A DNA stretch of 64,000 nucleotides. It comes from Aliivibrio sp. EL58. GTDB taxonomy: Bacteria > Pseudomonadota > Gammaproteobacteria > Enterobacterales > Vibrionaceae. Shown piece by piece: positions 1-6,729 of the stretch (position 1 is the first letter of the stretch; each line of letters begins with the position of its first letter). The position numbers and the translations under genes were made by a program. The stretch is from positions 109,181 to 173,180 of the forward strand of contig NZ_OMPC01000004.1 of NCBI RefSeq assembly GCF_900312675.1, given 5' to 3'. The notes below the pieces were generated by a model. It searched no databases. It was not told the origin of the DNA and saw only the letters and a list, made by a program, of their open reading frames with translations.

Positions 1-87
1 GCTTTGGTTTTCTGGGTGTTCTGTTTCTCTATGTCGAGATACTCCATCTATTTAGAAAACAAACTTCATACAGGCCACAAGCGATAA
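1..87 (+). CDS. amino-acid ABC transporter permease, C-terminal fragment
   Basis: The first 28 codons stay open from the window edge and end in TAA at 85-87. The visible tail is hydrophobic, then reads SMSRYSIYLENKL, a typical end of polar-amino-acid permeases of the HisM/AapM type. The ATPase of an amino-acid uptake system starts 24 bases later on the same strand, so this is the distal permease gene of that operon. Only the last 28 residues are inside the window, so substrate and full length cannot be judged. Confidence 0.75.
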   Translation, partial: ALVFWVFCFSMSRYSIYLENKLHTGHKR

Positions 88-111
88 TTAACAGAATTCA
101 AGGATGTAGTT

Positions 112-861
112 ATGACAACTCAACAAGATTATATGATTAAGTTAGATGACATGAACAAATGGTATGGCGAATTTCATGTGCTTAAGAACATCAACTTACA
201 AGTAAAAAAAGGCGAAAAGATTGTTATTTGTGGCCCTTCTGGCTCGGGTAAATCAACCATGATCCGCTGTATTAACCGCCTAGAAGAACACCAAAAGGGA
301 CATATTTACGTTTCAGGTACAGAACTTACCGAAGACTTAAAGAATATAGAAGCAGTACGTAGAGAAGTCGGTATGTGTTTCCAACACTTCAACCTCTTCC
401 CTCACCTAACCGTACTTGAAAATTGTACTTTAGCGCCTATTTGGGTAAAGAAAATGCCAAAAGCAGAAGCGGAAGCATTAGCAATGCAATTTCTTGAGCG
501 TGTAAAAATCCCAGATCAAGCCGATAAATACCCAGGCCAACTGTCTGGTGGGCAACAACAGCGTGTAGCGATTGCTCGATCGCTATGCATGAATCCGCAA
601 GTGATGTTATTTGATGAGCCGACATCTGCGCTCGATCCTGAAATGGTTCGAGAAGTACTTGATGTAATGGTTGAACTCGCGGATGAAGGGATGACAATGC
701 TATGCGTAACTCATGAGATGGGGTTTGCTAAAGAAGTCGCCGATCGGGTAATTTTCATGGATGCTGGAGAGATTATTGAAGAAAATAATCCCGTCGATTT
801 CTTTGAGAATCCACAATCTGATAGAACTCAGCTATTCTTAAGTCAGATCTTGCATCACTAA
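112..861 (+). CDS. aapP: amino-acid ABC transporter ATP-binding protein (AapP/GlnQ type)
   Basis: This 249-residue protein is the cytoplasmic ATPase of a polar-amino-acid importer. Walker A is GPSGSGKST (about residues 41-49), the signature is LSGGQQQR, Walker B is [13 protein letters not shown], and the switch histidine is in CVTHEMGFA. Length and motifs are standard for the GlnQ/AapP family. An AAGGA ribosome-binding site precedes the ATG at 112. It follows the permease tail and is closed by a strong terminator at 893-925, so it is the last gene of the operon. The general L-amino-acid specificity (Aap) is inferred from overall similarity and is less certain than the family. Confidence 0.9.
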   Translation: MTTQQDYMIKLDDMNKWYGEFHVLKNINLQVKKGEKIVICGPSGSGKSTMIRCINRLEEHQKGHIYVSGTELTEDLKNIEAVRREVGMCFQHFNLFPHLTVLENCTLAPIWVKKMPKAEAEALAMQFLERVKIPDQADKYPGQLSGGQQQRVAIARSLCMNPQVMLFDEPTSALDPEMVREVLDVMVELADEGMTMLCVTHEMGFAKEVADRVIFMDAGEIIEENNPVDFFENPQSDRTQLFLSQILHH

Positions 862-892
862 AATCACGAGGTTATCTCGAAGAGTAAGACTA

Positions 893-925
893 AAAAGCAG
901 TGATCGTTTGATTACTGCTTTTTTG
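893..925 (+). terminator. rho-independent terminator after aapP
   Basis: The stem AAGCAGT...ACTGCTT is followed by six T residues. It closes the amino-acid transporter operon. Confidence 0.85.
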
Positions 926-1026
926 TTACAGATGCTTACAAAGTACACAAGCTAAGTTAATGCACTGATGTAAAATGGTTTCTAGCTCAATTAATTCAGT
1001 TCAAAAATTAGAACTTACTTGATTTT

Positions 1027-1057
1027 TTGAACTATAGGCACCATAACTGTCTATATA
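1027..1057 (+). promoter_or_regulatory. probable native yccA promoter
   Basis: TTGAAC (1027-1032) and TCTATA (1050-1055) are 17 bases apart, upstream of an AAGGGGAA ribosome-binding site and the ATG at 1088. This would be the original yccA promoter, now cut off from most of the gene by the inserted element. Confidence 0.5.
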
Positions 1058-1087
1058 TTTATGTCTGTCCATTCCAAGGGGAATACG

Positions 1088-1159
1088 ATGAATAATCAAA
1101 TGTTCGGCCAAACTCATACACAAGAGTCGGCTCTACAAACAAATAAAGTATTGCGCTGA
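1088..1159 (+). pseudogene. yccA: displaced 5' end of yccA (23 codons, then stop)
   Basis: ATG at 1088 follows a good ribosome-binding site and encodes 23 residues ending in TNKVLR, then TGA. The rebuilt yccA at the other end of the element also reads STNKVLR and continues NTYFLLS. E. coli YccA has the same HKVLRNTYFLLS block from memory. So this is the host's own yccA start, cut after the VL codons by element insertion. The TGA and everything after base 1152 come from the element. It may still yield a 23-residue peptide from the original promoter. Confidence 0.88.
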
Positions 1160-1665
1160 ATAACACCTACTTTATTTCTGTATACTATAAGCCCCACCAA
1201 AAAAGATTCTAAATCATTATCACTGATAACACCTTGAAGCCATTTCTTATAGCCTACAGTGAAGGATACAAAGCGTTTAAAGATAGGTTCATGCTTAATC
1301 CCATACTTAACAAAGTTATCTAAAAACGATTTATCTTCACGCTTTACAATAGTATTTCTAAAAACTTCAATAAGTGAACTAACACGCTTCTCGTTGCTTG
1401 GGGTTGGCTCTTCTGTAAGAAGTTCGTCTAAACGTTCTAGGTTCAAACGATACATATTAGAAGTTCCCTTTCGGTGATCGACATCTAGTATTTTTTGACT
1501 GATAAGGGTTTCAATTGATCGTCTAACTGTTGATATCGACATATCAAGAAAACGCGCAAGCTGTTGATGTGATTGATAAAACCATTCAAAATGACTGAAA
1601 TGATTTGTTGTAAGGTAGGTAAGTTGTTTTAAAACACGCTTAGTGCTGTAGGTAAGTTCTATCAT
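1114..1665 (-). CDS. winged-helix/HTH DNA-binding protein whose 3' end crosses attL
   Basis: This 183-residue protein has an N-terminal helix-turn-helix (about residues 30-65, SHQQLARFLDMSISTVRRSIE) like those of small phage and plasmid regulators or replication proteins. The rest has no recognised domain. The last dozen residues are encoded by host DNA left of the attachment core, so the C-terminus depends on integration. If the ends are joined through the core, the frame stays open and gives a C-terminus of similar length (NTLLVDAIEPTDSV). Just upstream of the ATG, AACCT-ATTA-AGGTT could pair over the AAGG ribosome-binding site. Function is unknown; a regulator or replication co-factor is plausible. 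Confidence 0.75.
   Translation of the reverse strand: MIELTYSTKRVLKQLTYLTTNHFSHFEWFYQSHQQLARFLDMSISTVRRSIETLISQKILDVDHRKGTSNMYRLNLERLDELLTEEPTPSNEKRVSSLIEVFRNTIVKREDKSFLDNFVKYGIKHEPIFKRFVSFTVGYKKWLQGVISDNDLESFLVGLIVYRNKVGVIQRNTLFVCRADSCV
1142..1152 (+). repeat. attL core
   Basis: AATAAAGTATT is identical to bases 12272-12282. Left of it the reading frame is host yccA; right of it is element DNA (GCGCTGAATAAC). Confidence 0.8.
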
Positions 1666-1686
1666 TGTTCAACCTTAATAGGTTAA

Positions 1687-1787
1687 AGCAACGTGGGTTC
1701 AAGTCACCACTGTACCATGATAGACAATACAGTATCGGTGTCCCATATTCGTGCGAAGCCTTATTTCAGGGTATCGCCCACGTTGCT
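1687..1787. ncRNA. branched inverted-repeat structure (three-way-junction candidate)
   Basis: AGCAACGTGGG (1687-1697) pairs perfectly with CCCACGTTGCT (1777-1787). Inside lie a hairpin CACCACTGTA / TACAGT..GGTG and a second one CCC..TTCGTGCGAA..GGG. All three arms can form in one fold on either strand. It could be a leader RNA of the HTH gene, a free small RNA, or a DNA cruciform used in replication. Strand and role cannot be decided from sequence. Confidence 0.5.
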
Positions 1788-1883
1788 CTAATATCTGATT
1801 TTACAAGTGGTTACTAAGCACTTGCAAAAGAAATCTTTAAATATCATTAAATCGTTGTCGATTACTAATCAACAAAACAGATT

Positions 1884-2033
1884 ATATCCACAATCAAAGG
1901 CTCATACAAGATATAGTATTGTTTCCTTTCGTTTTATCTTTATTAGTTATATGTCTGTTCATTGGCTGTCCTTTACCCTGCCTCACCCCGATCAAAACCA
2001 CAACTTATACATAGTTATACATAGATATTCACA
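1884..2033. repeat. DnaA-box-like cluster with 10-bp period; origin candidate
   Basis: TTATACATA occurs at 2005-2013 and 2015-2023, ATATTCACA at 2025-2033 and ATATCCACA at 1884-1892. Each is one base off the DnaA consensus TTATNCACA. The last three are exactly 10 bases apart, on one face of the helix. The stretch has no convincing gene and is AT-rich. Confidence 0.4.
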
Positions 2034-2049
2034 ACCAAAAGACAGGCAT

Positions 2050-2070
2050 AAAAAAACCTACCGAAGTAGG
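2050..2070 (-). terminator. terminator for a minus-strand transcript
   Basis: Read on the minus strand, CCTAC-TTCG-GTAGG is followed by six T residues. It ends a transcript coming from the small reading frame at 2087-2287. Confidence 0.8.
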
Positions 2071-2086
2071 CTCTATCATTATTTTA

Positions 2087-2287
2087 TTATAGGAAGTTAT
2101 CAAAACTATCAGTTATAAAATCCCATGCCCTAGTAAATAACGTTATTAGTTGAAACAGTTTCAAAAGCTTAGTTCCAACAAAAGACGCTTTAGTTACTAA
2201 TTTTACAAGCAAATCCATAAGTTCATTCTCCATTTGGATTTTAAAATCCACAAGAAAAGAACAAAAGCCGTTGCATTTTACTGCCAC
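2087..2287 (-). CDS. small hydrophobic protein, uncertain
   Basis: This is a 66-codon frame opening with GTG, with an internal ATG at 2233 that would give 48 residues (MENELMDLLVKLV...). The C-terminal two thirds is amphipathic to hydrophobic (LLVKLVTKASFVGTKLLKLF). A clean minus-strand terminator begins 17 bases after the stop, which is the main reason to believe a transcript ends here. No good ribosome-binding site is seen at either start. It could instead be the tail of a small RNA. No family is recognised. Confidence 0.35.
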   Translation of the reverse strand: MAVKCNGFCSFLVDFKIQMENELMDLLVKLVTKASFVGTKLLKLFQLITLFTRAWDFITDSFDNFL

Positions 2288-2433
2288 ACGATGTTATTTT
2301 GATAGCGCGTTAGACGAAATAGTTCAAATTCTTGAACCGTCGAAAGTATAGAATCTAAACATTTTGCCTAACAAAGAACATATCAAACTTTATCTGACTT
2401 CCCCATTCTTGTGGTTGATTTCGGATTTCAAGA

Positions 2434-2472
2434 AAGCCCTGTAATCCATTATTTTGGAATCAGGGCTTTTTT
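2434..2472 (+). terminator. plus-strand terminator without an upstream gene
   Basis: AAGCCCTG (2434-2441) pairs with CAGGGCTT (2461-2468) and is followed by a T run. No plus-strand gene precedes it, which suggests a short untranslated RNA from the region 2290-2430. Confidence 0.7.
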
Positions 2473-2599
2473 GTTTTTAACGTATTGAAAAACAAACCCT
2501 GTATTCCATGTTCATTAAGATAGCATCATTATTTTCTTCGATCTACTTTTAAAACATAAGATCTCAATAAAAACGCCCTGTAACGCATTTTAAGGGATA

Positions 2600-2637
2600 T
2601 TTGATATCAAATGATATCATTATATCAAATATGATAT
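2600..2637. promoter_or_regulatory. overlapping GATATC palindromes, operator candidate
   Basis: TTTGATATCAAA (2600-2611) and AATGATATCATT (2610-2621) are perfect 12-bp palindromes sharing two bases. They are followed by ATATCA-AATA-TGATAT (2622-2637). Such stacked palindromes are typical of repressor-binding clusters. The element's HTH or ribbon-helix-helix-like proteins are candidate ligands. Confidence 0.45.
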
Positions 2638-3080
2638 TTTAGTACGCCACTGCGTATCATGGCGCTTTATATTGGCTATTTTCACACATATCTTTTCTTT
2701 ATTAGAAAAAAGAAGAAAATCAAAATACCACCAAAAAACGTGATGCATATCACACAAACCAACCGACAAACACTACATCTTGTGTCCACTTGCTCGTTAA
2801 GCACAACATAGTCCTGTCGTTAGGGTGATATTAAGCTCGATCTACAAATAAAATACTTTGATCTAGATCAAGCATATTATACGGGTGACTCTAGCTTCAC
2901 CACTGTTTTAAGATTGTTCTCGATTTCTTTGTAATGTATGAAAAATAAACATTTTTTTGTGATCTATGTCTGTATTTTTTAGTTGAATGCCTTGCAATTT
3001 CTATATGGTTTATGAATCAACGGAATACGTTAAATATCTAAGTTTTGTATTGCTACTTCCTTTCTATTGTTACCCCACAT

Positions 3081-3112
3081 AAAAAAAGGGCTACCCTCTC
3101 GGATAACCCTTA
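3081..3112 (-). terminator. terminator of the capsid operon
   Basis: On the minus strand, AAGGG.TTATCC-GAGA-GGGTA.GCCCTT is followed by seven T residues, 70 bases after the protease stop codon. Confidence 0.8.
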
Positions 3113-3125
3113 ATATTATTTTTTA

Positions 3126-3239
3126 TTCTGTCTGAAGAACTGCTTTCGTTTCTTCAATCTTTTCTGTTGTAGCCAATACCAACTAACCAAAACGACAACC
3201 GAATAACTTTGATAGTTTTTGAATATCATGCTCAAGCAT
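3126..3239 (-). CDS. possible 37-residue membrane/basic micro-protein overlapping the protease end
   Basis: An ATG at 3239 opens a 37-codon frame in another phase inside the 3' end of the protease gene and stops just before the operon terminator. The product has a short hydrophobic segment (VVVLVSWYWL) followed by a strongly basic tail (KRLKKRKQFFRQNKK), a layout seen in small holin-like and membrane-active peptides. The ribosome-binding site is weak. It may be chance; I list it because it fills the gap between protease and terminator. Confidence 0.25.
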
Positions 3240-3899
3240 TGCCTTTTCTGATTCTGCTTTTTCGTGATCTTTTCTATAACTATGTAAATATTTCATCTTT
3301 AGATCGTGTGCTTCATCTTGTACTGATTTCTCAGTAGCATTGAAGCCGTTCATCAATATGAAATCAGTCTTTCTTTTTGTAAATCCTGCGCCACGTAAAG
3401 CATGTGAAGCATCTTTGATAGATAGTTCGGTGATTGATTTAGTATCTACAATCTGTGCTTTAGGATCGGCGGGCACTGCTACAAATGATATTTCAAGTAA
3501 TGTGATATCAAGTAGAATGTTCTTGCTGTTTGATCTGTCGTATTGTTCGTCGTTGATTTGATAGCCAATAGAAGTGTTTTTGATCGTGCCTTGCTCAATC
3601 ATTGATTTAATCATTTTACCGTCTTCAATATCTTGATTGATTTCAGCCTCCATCATTAAATCTGTTCCTTCCTTCCAAAACTTATTAATACGGCCTACTG
3701 GACGTGCATAGTCATGGTTAAAAAGTAAAGCGATAGGGTTTTGACCTTCTTCAAACTCTGCGATGGTTTTATCAAAAGACTCTTGCGCGTAAACGTCACC
3801 GACTCGATCCGCTTGTGCTCCGTCTAGTTCTGCAACTTTTACAGTGACAATGCCCTGCTCTAGTTTTCGAACTGGGGCACTTAAAAACTTAGTGTTCAT
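3183..3899 (-). CDS. HK97-family prohead protease (peptidase U35)
   Basis: The 238-residue protein matches the phage prohead protease family that trims capsid and scaffold proteins during head maturation. The expected catalytic residues are visible: His62 in LFNHDYARPVGR, Ser110 in KNTSIGY and Glu136 in LLEISFVAVPAD. HK97 gp4 is of similar size (225 residues). A strong AAAAGGAGC ribosome-binding site precedes the ATG. It is the last clear gene of the capsid operon, 14 bases after the second capsid gene. In most phages the protease lies between portal and capsid; here it follows two capsid genes and there is no portal. Confidence 0.88.
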   Translation of the reverse strand: MNTKFLSAPVRKLEQGIVTVKVAELDGAQADRVGDVYAQESFDKTIAEFEEGQNPIALLFNHDYARPVGRINKFWKEGTDLMMEAEINQDIEDGKMIKSMIEQGTIKNTSIGYQINDEQYDRSNSKNILLDITLLEISFVAVPADPKAQIVDTKSITELSIKDASHALRGAGFTKRKTDFILMNGFNATEKSVQDEAHDLKMKYLHSYRKDHEKAESEKAMLEHDIQKLSKLFGCRFG

Positions 3900-3913
3900 A
3901 AATGCTCCTTTTA

Positions 3914-4768
3914 TTAGACTTCTTGCACTACTGCGGTGATTCCAATAGCGTCTTTTGCTACTGTTGCAAACTTGCTTGTGTTCGTGATTTTCAACACATC
4001 AGGCTTTGTATATGGATCAGCAATTTGATTTCCCTGTAACGCTACAACATCAAACGCTGCTTCTAAGTCACCGAAGTACATTGTGCCTGTTGGCAACTGA
4101 TCACAAACAACGATCTCATAACGACCGAATAGCAATCCGTTCTGAACTAGCCACGTTTGATCGCCTTGGCTCGTTAACGCTGTAGTGAAATCAACTAGAT
4201 TTTCTTTGTTGCAGAATAGTTTGCTGTTCGCGTCGTATACATCAGGGATCGTTTTAACAACGTTACCAAGTAAGGTGTAAATGCCTGCCGCATCACTCCC
4301 CCATTCGTTAGCAATACCAGAAACAACTTTTAGAACGTCCTCACCAATAACGCGATCAGGCGTAAGCGTTTCACGTATCTTTAAGTTGTCAGTAACTAAA
4401 CCAGCGATCTTGTCTGCTGTAACATTGCCCACTAACATTGCTGTGTTTGCTTCAATATCAAACTTAGAAAACGTAAGCACTTCATTAGATAGTTCAATGC
4501 TCGTTGCAATCTTCGTGAAATCGGCTGCTTTCGTAACGTAACTCTGTACTGTAGAAGTCGGGATCACTTGTCCCTCTGTTACTTCTGAAATACTTGGGTG
4601 CGTAACGAATACATTGCGGTAACTTGGATTGTCTGCAATCTGCATTCCCACGTTCTGCAATAAAGAAGAACTGTTAAATGCTTGCTCAGTGATTTGGTCT
4701 GATAGTTCTTGTGCTGATAGCGTTGGCGCGTAGTTTAACGACTTTGTTAAATGCTCTTGAAAGTTCAT
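3914..4768 (-). CDS. HK97-fold major capsid protein, short form without delta domain
   Basis: The 284-residue protein looks like a phage major capsid protein of the HK97 fold. It shares landmarks with the longer paralogue upstream: a SNEVL block in the middle and a C-terminal FGDLEAAFDVV...DPYTKPD segment. It lacks the N-terminal coiled-coil delta domain and is about the size of mature, processed HK97 capsid subunit (282 residues). A GGAGG ribosome-binding site precedes the ATG; the gap to the upstream gene is 14 bases. It may form the shell with the long form, or replace it at pentamers. The family call is good; the division of labour is inference. Confidence 0.8.
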   Translation of the reverse strand: MNFQEHLTKSLNYAPTLSAQELSDQITEQAFNSSSLLQNVGMQIADNPSYRNVFVTHPSISEVTEGQVIPTSTVQSYVTKAADFTKIATSIELSNEVLTFSKFDIEANTAMLVGNVTADKIAGLVTDNLKIRETLTPDRVIGEDVLKVVSGIANEWGSDAAGIYTLLGNVVKTIPDVYDANSKLFCNKENLVDFTTALTSQGDQTWLVQNGLLFGRYEIVVCDQLPTGTMYFGDLEAAFDVVALQGNQIADPYTKPDVLKITNTSKFATVAKDAIGITAVVQEV

Positions 4769-4782
4769 AATCTAAACCTCCA

Positions 4783-5988
4783 TTACGCTACGCAAACTAG
4801 TACGGCTAGTGCTTCATGATCTGCTACTACAGAACCGAAATACATATCTTGATAATAACCAACTGTGTCAGGGATTGTGTACTGATCTACTAGGAAGTGA
4901 TCGCCTTGGGACGGTTTAAGCATTTCATACGCGGCTGTGAAATCACCGAAAATGATCGGGGCATTACCTGCTCCAATATCGTCAATAGTTTCATTTAGAA
5001 TGATAGTTGCACCGAATAAATTAATACGACGAACCCAAACACCGTTATCTTTAATCATTTCAAGATTGATTAGCGAACGACCTTGTGTATCTTTTAGATT
5101 TTGCATCAGGAAAGAAAGTGTATTTTCATTCATTGCGAACTGGCTTGTTGCTTGCGAACGTTCAGGAACTGTAAGCATTAATGTATATAAGAACGCTTCG
5201 ATCTCTGCTGCTGTTGTGCCAATATCAGCGGCATTTGCTTTTACTGCTGCAAGAATGTCACGTGCACGTGTTGCACTTGGTTTTAGTGCTTCAGCGTATG
5301 CATTTGCGCGATCAATCGCTGCATTACAGATACCTTTAAGCTGTTGAACACCTGCTGTTTCTGTTCCGTCACCGTGTAAGATTTGATCTTGCATTGTGAT
5401 TGCAAACTGTTCAGAAAGTAGTTTCAATAGATTACTTTCTACATCTGCATCACTTTGTTCTAGTACTTCATTTGTAAGGCGTGGAAATGCGAAAGCCTTT
5501 GTAAACAAACCAGAAATAGAACTGTAGTTTGTTGCGTCTGTTTCACTTACTGCCGTGAAAGTTGTATTTTCTTTTGTTAACAATATTTGTGGGCGTTGTG
5601 TTAGTACAGTACGACGATATGTAAGGTTAGTGGTTGCGCGTTGTCCGATTGCATTTAAAACTGCGTTGTTTTGGATCGCTTGCTCTAGTACTTCTACGTT
5701 TAAAGTTTCTTCGTATAGTGCCGTATTGCCATCAAGCGGTAAGCCTTTTACTTGTGCTTTGAACTGTGCGTAATCTTTTTGACCTGAATTAGTAAAATCT
5801 TTGATTAGAAAGTTCTTTGTTTTCGGTTCGCGTGGGTCTTGTTTTTCAACTGTTGCTCGGCTTTCGCGTAGTTCTTTTTTATCTGCCTTATATTGAATAG
5901 CGTCAATCTTGTCGTTTAAGTCTGTGATTGTTGTTTCTAAGTTATTATTAAAGTCCGTTTGTTTTTTGATAAGTTGTTTAATATCCAT
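4783..5988 (-). CDS. HK97-fold major capsid protein, long form with delta/scaffold domain
   Basis: The 401-residue protein has an N-terminal coiled coil (about residues 5-50) followed by a basic linker, the layout of the HK97 delta domain that acts as scaffold and is removed by the protease. The HK97-fold body follows, with LTNEVLEQSDADVESNLL, QILHGDG and the C-terminal FGDFTAAYEML...DQYTIPD. The ribosome-binding site AGGTGG lies 6-7 bases before the ATG, inside one arm of a perfect 10-bp inverted repeat (see 5997-6046). It is the first gene of the capsid operon. A cut in the N-terminal third would leave a subunit near the size of the short paralogue. Confidence 0.85.
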   Translation of the reverse strand: MDIKQLIKKQTDFNNNLETTITDLNDKIDAIQYKADKKELRESRATVEKQDPREPKTKNFLIKDFTNSGQKDYAQFKAQVKGLPLDGNTALYEETLNVEVLEQAIQNNAVLNAIGQRATTNLTYRRTVLTQRPQILLTKENTTFTAVSETDATNYSSISGLFTKAFAFPRLTNEVLEQSDADVESNLLKLLSEQFAITMQDQILHGDGTETAGVQQLKGICNAAIDRANAYAEALKPSATRARDILAAVKANAADIGTTAAEIEAFLYTLMLTVPERSQATSQFAMNENTLSFLMQNLKDTQGRSLINLEMIKDNGVWVRRINLFGATIILNETIDDIGAGNAPIIFGDFTAAYEMLKPSQGDHFLVDQYTIPDTVGYYQDMYFGSVVADHEALAVLVCVA

Positions 5989-5996
5989 ATTAAATC

Positions 5997-6046
5997 CACC
6001 TGTAAGTTTATTATTTTTGATTTATTTCTTTTGTGGCTTACAGGTG
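5997..6046 (-). promoter_or_regulatory. hairpin hiding the capsid ribosome-binding site
   Basis: CACCTGTAAG and CTTACAGGTG (6037-6046 and 5997-6006) form a perfect 10-bp stem with a 30-base loop in the mRNA leader. The 3' arm contains most of the AGGTGG ribosome-binding site of the long capsid gene. Confidence 0.55.
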
Positions 6047-6729
6047 ATTTATTTTATTAAACTGAAACACACCTACGCTTTTTTATTGAGTTCAACTAAA
6101 AGCAACGCATTAAAAGAAATTCGTTTTGTATAGGTGTATTTATTAATATTTTAAGGTTGGATTTTATTACAGGGGAAATATTGAAAGTTTAGAATAGCGT
6201 TAATACAGTTAATCGTGGCAATCTCATATAGTAAATATATAGTTCCCACGTTCCCCCCCTGTATTATTATAAATACTAATGATTGGTAATAATGGTATTA
6301 TCGATTACTGGACATTTTCCAGTCAATTTATCATAAAACATAAAATATTAAGTTTGTTTACTTATGAACTTGAAAGTGCAACACGAATCGCATCGTTTAC
6401 ATTAATAAATTGAAGCCATAAAATTAGATAGTTTAAAATCTTAATATCAATATTTTTGTAATATTAAGTCAAAACGTATATTAAATACGACGCATGGGAT
6501 GTGCGGTAAGCCATAGTGATTTTATTCACTCTGGCTTTTTTTGTGGGTGCTATTTGGGGTATTTTTAGGGTATTTGGGGTTATATTTCGTGAAGAAAGGT
6601 TACACGCCGCTGTAAAGGGGTGCGCACCTGCCTTATGGATACCCCCTAACGCACTATATATCAACGACTTATATTAATATGATCATTTTAATAATATATA
6701 ATGTTCTTCTTTCTGGTAGATCTAACCAA
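6047..6729. other. capsid-operon leader and non-coding region
   Basis: There is no convincing gene. It holds a hairpin ACTGGA/TCCAGT (near 6310), a stem CTTAATAT/ATATTAAG (near 6440), a plus-strand terminator (6508-6542), a GGTGCGCACC palindrome (6619-6628), short GGGTATTT repeats near 6553-6583, and a partial copy of a micro-gene sequence (6704-6732). The capsid-operon promoter should lie here on the minus strand but I cannot point to it with confidence. Confidence 0.5.
6508..6542 (+). terminator. plus-strand terminator without an upstream gene
   Basis: AAGCCATAGTGA pairs with TCACTCTGGCTT (one mismatch) and is followed by T residues. No plus-strand gene precedes it, so an untranslated RNA antisense to the capsid leader is possible. 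Confidence 0.65.

Larger units (their letters stand above)
2288..3125. other. non-coding stretch of the element with repeats and operators
   Basis: I find no convincing gene in about 840 bases between the small frame and the capsid operon. It holds a plus-strand terminator (2434-2472), three imperfect CCCTGTA repeats (2437, 2497, 2576), a nested palindrome cluster (2600-2637), GGTGA...TCACC and GATCTAGATC palindromes near 2866-2905, and the capsid-operon terminator (3081-3112). It may contain packaging or replication signals that only a helper phage would reveal. Confidence 0.6.

Noticed and set aside
1687..1720. T-arm-like GTGGGTTCAAGTC as a tRNA gene
   Set aside because: No D-arm, anticodon stem or acceptor stem of tRNA geometry can be built around it; the outer stem spans 101 bases.
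1807..2118. 103-codon plus-strand frame
   Set aside because: It has no ribosome-binding site or known motif, and runs through the branched repeat's flank, the DnaA-like boxes and a minus-strand terminator. It is probably chance.
6464..6664. 66-codon minus-strand frame
   Set aside because: It would start with TTG, has no ribosome-binding site, and overlaps the plus-strand terminator and short repeats.
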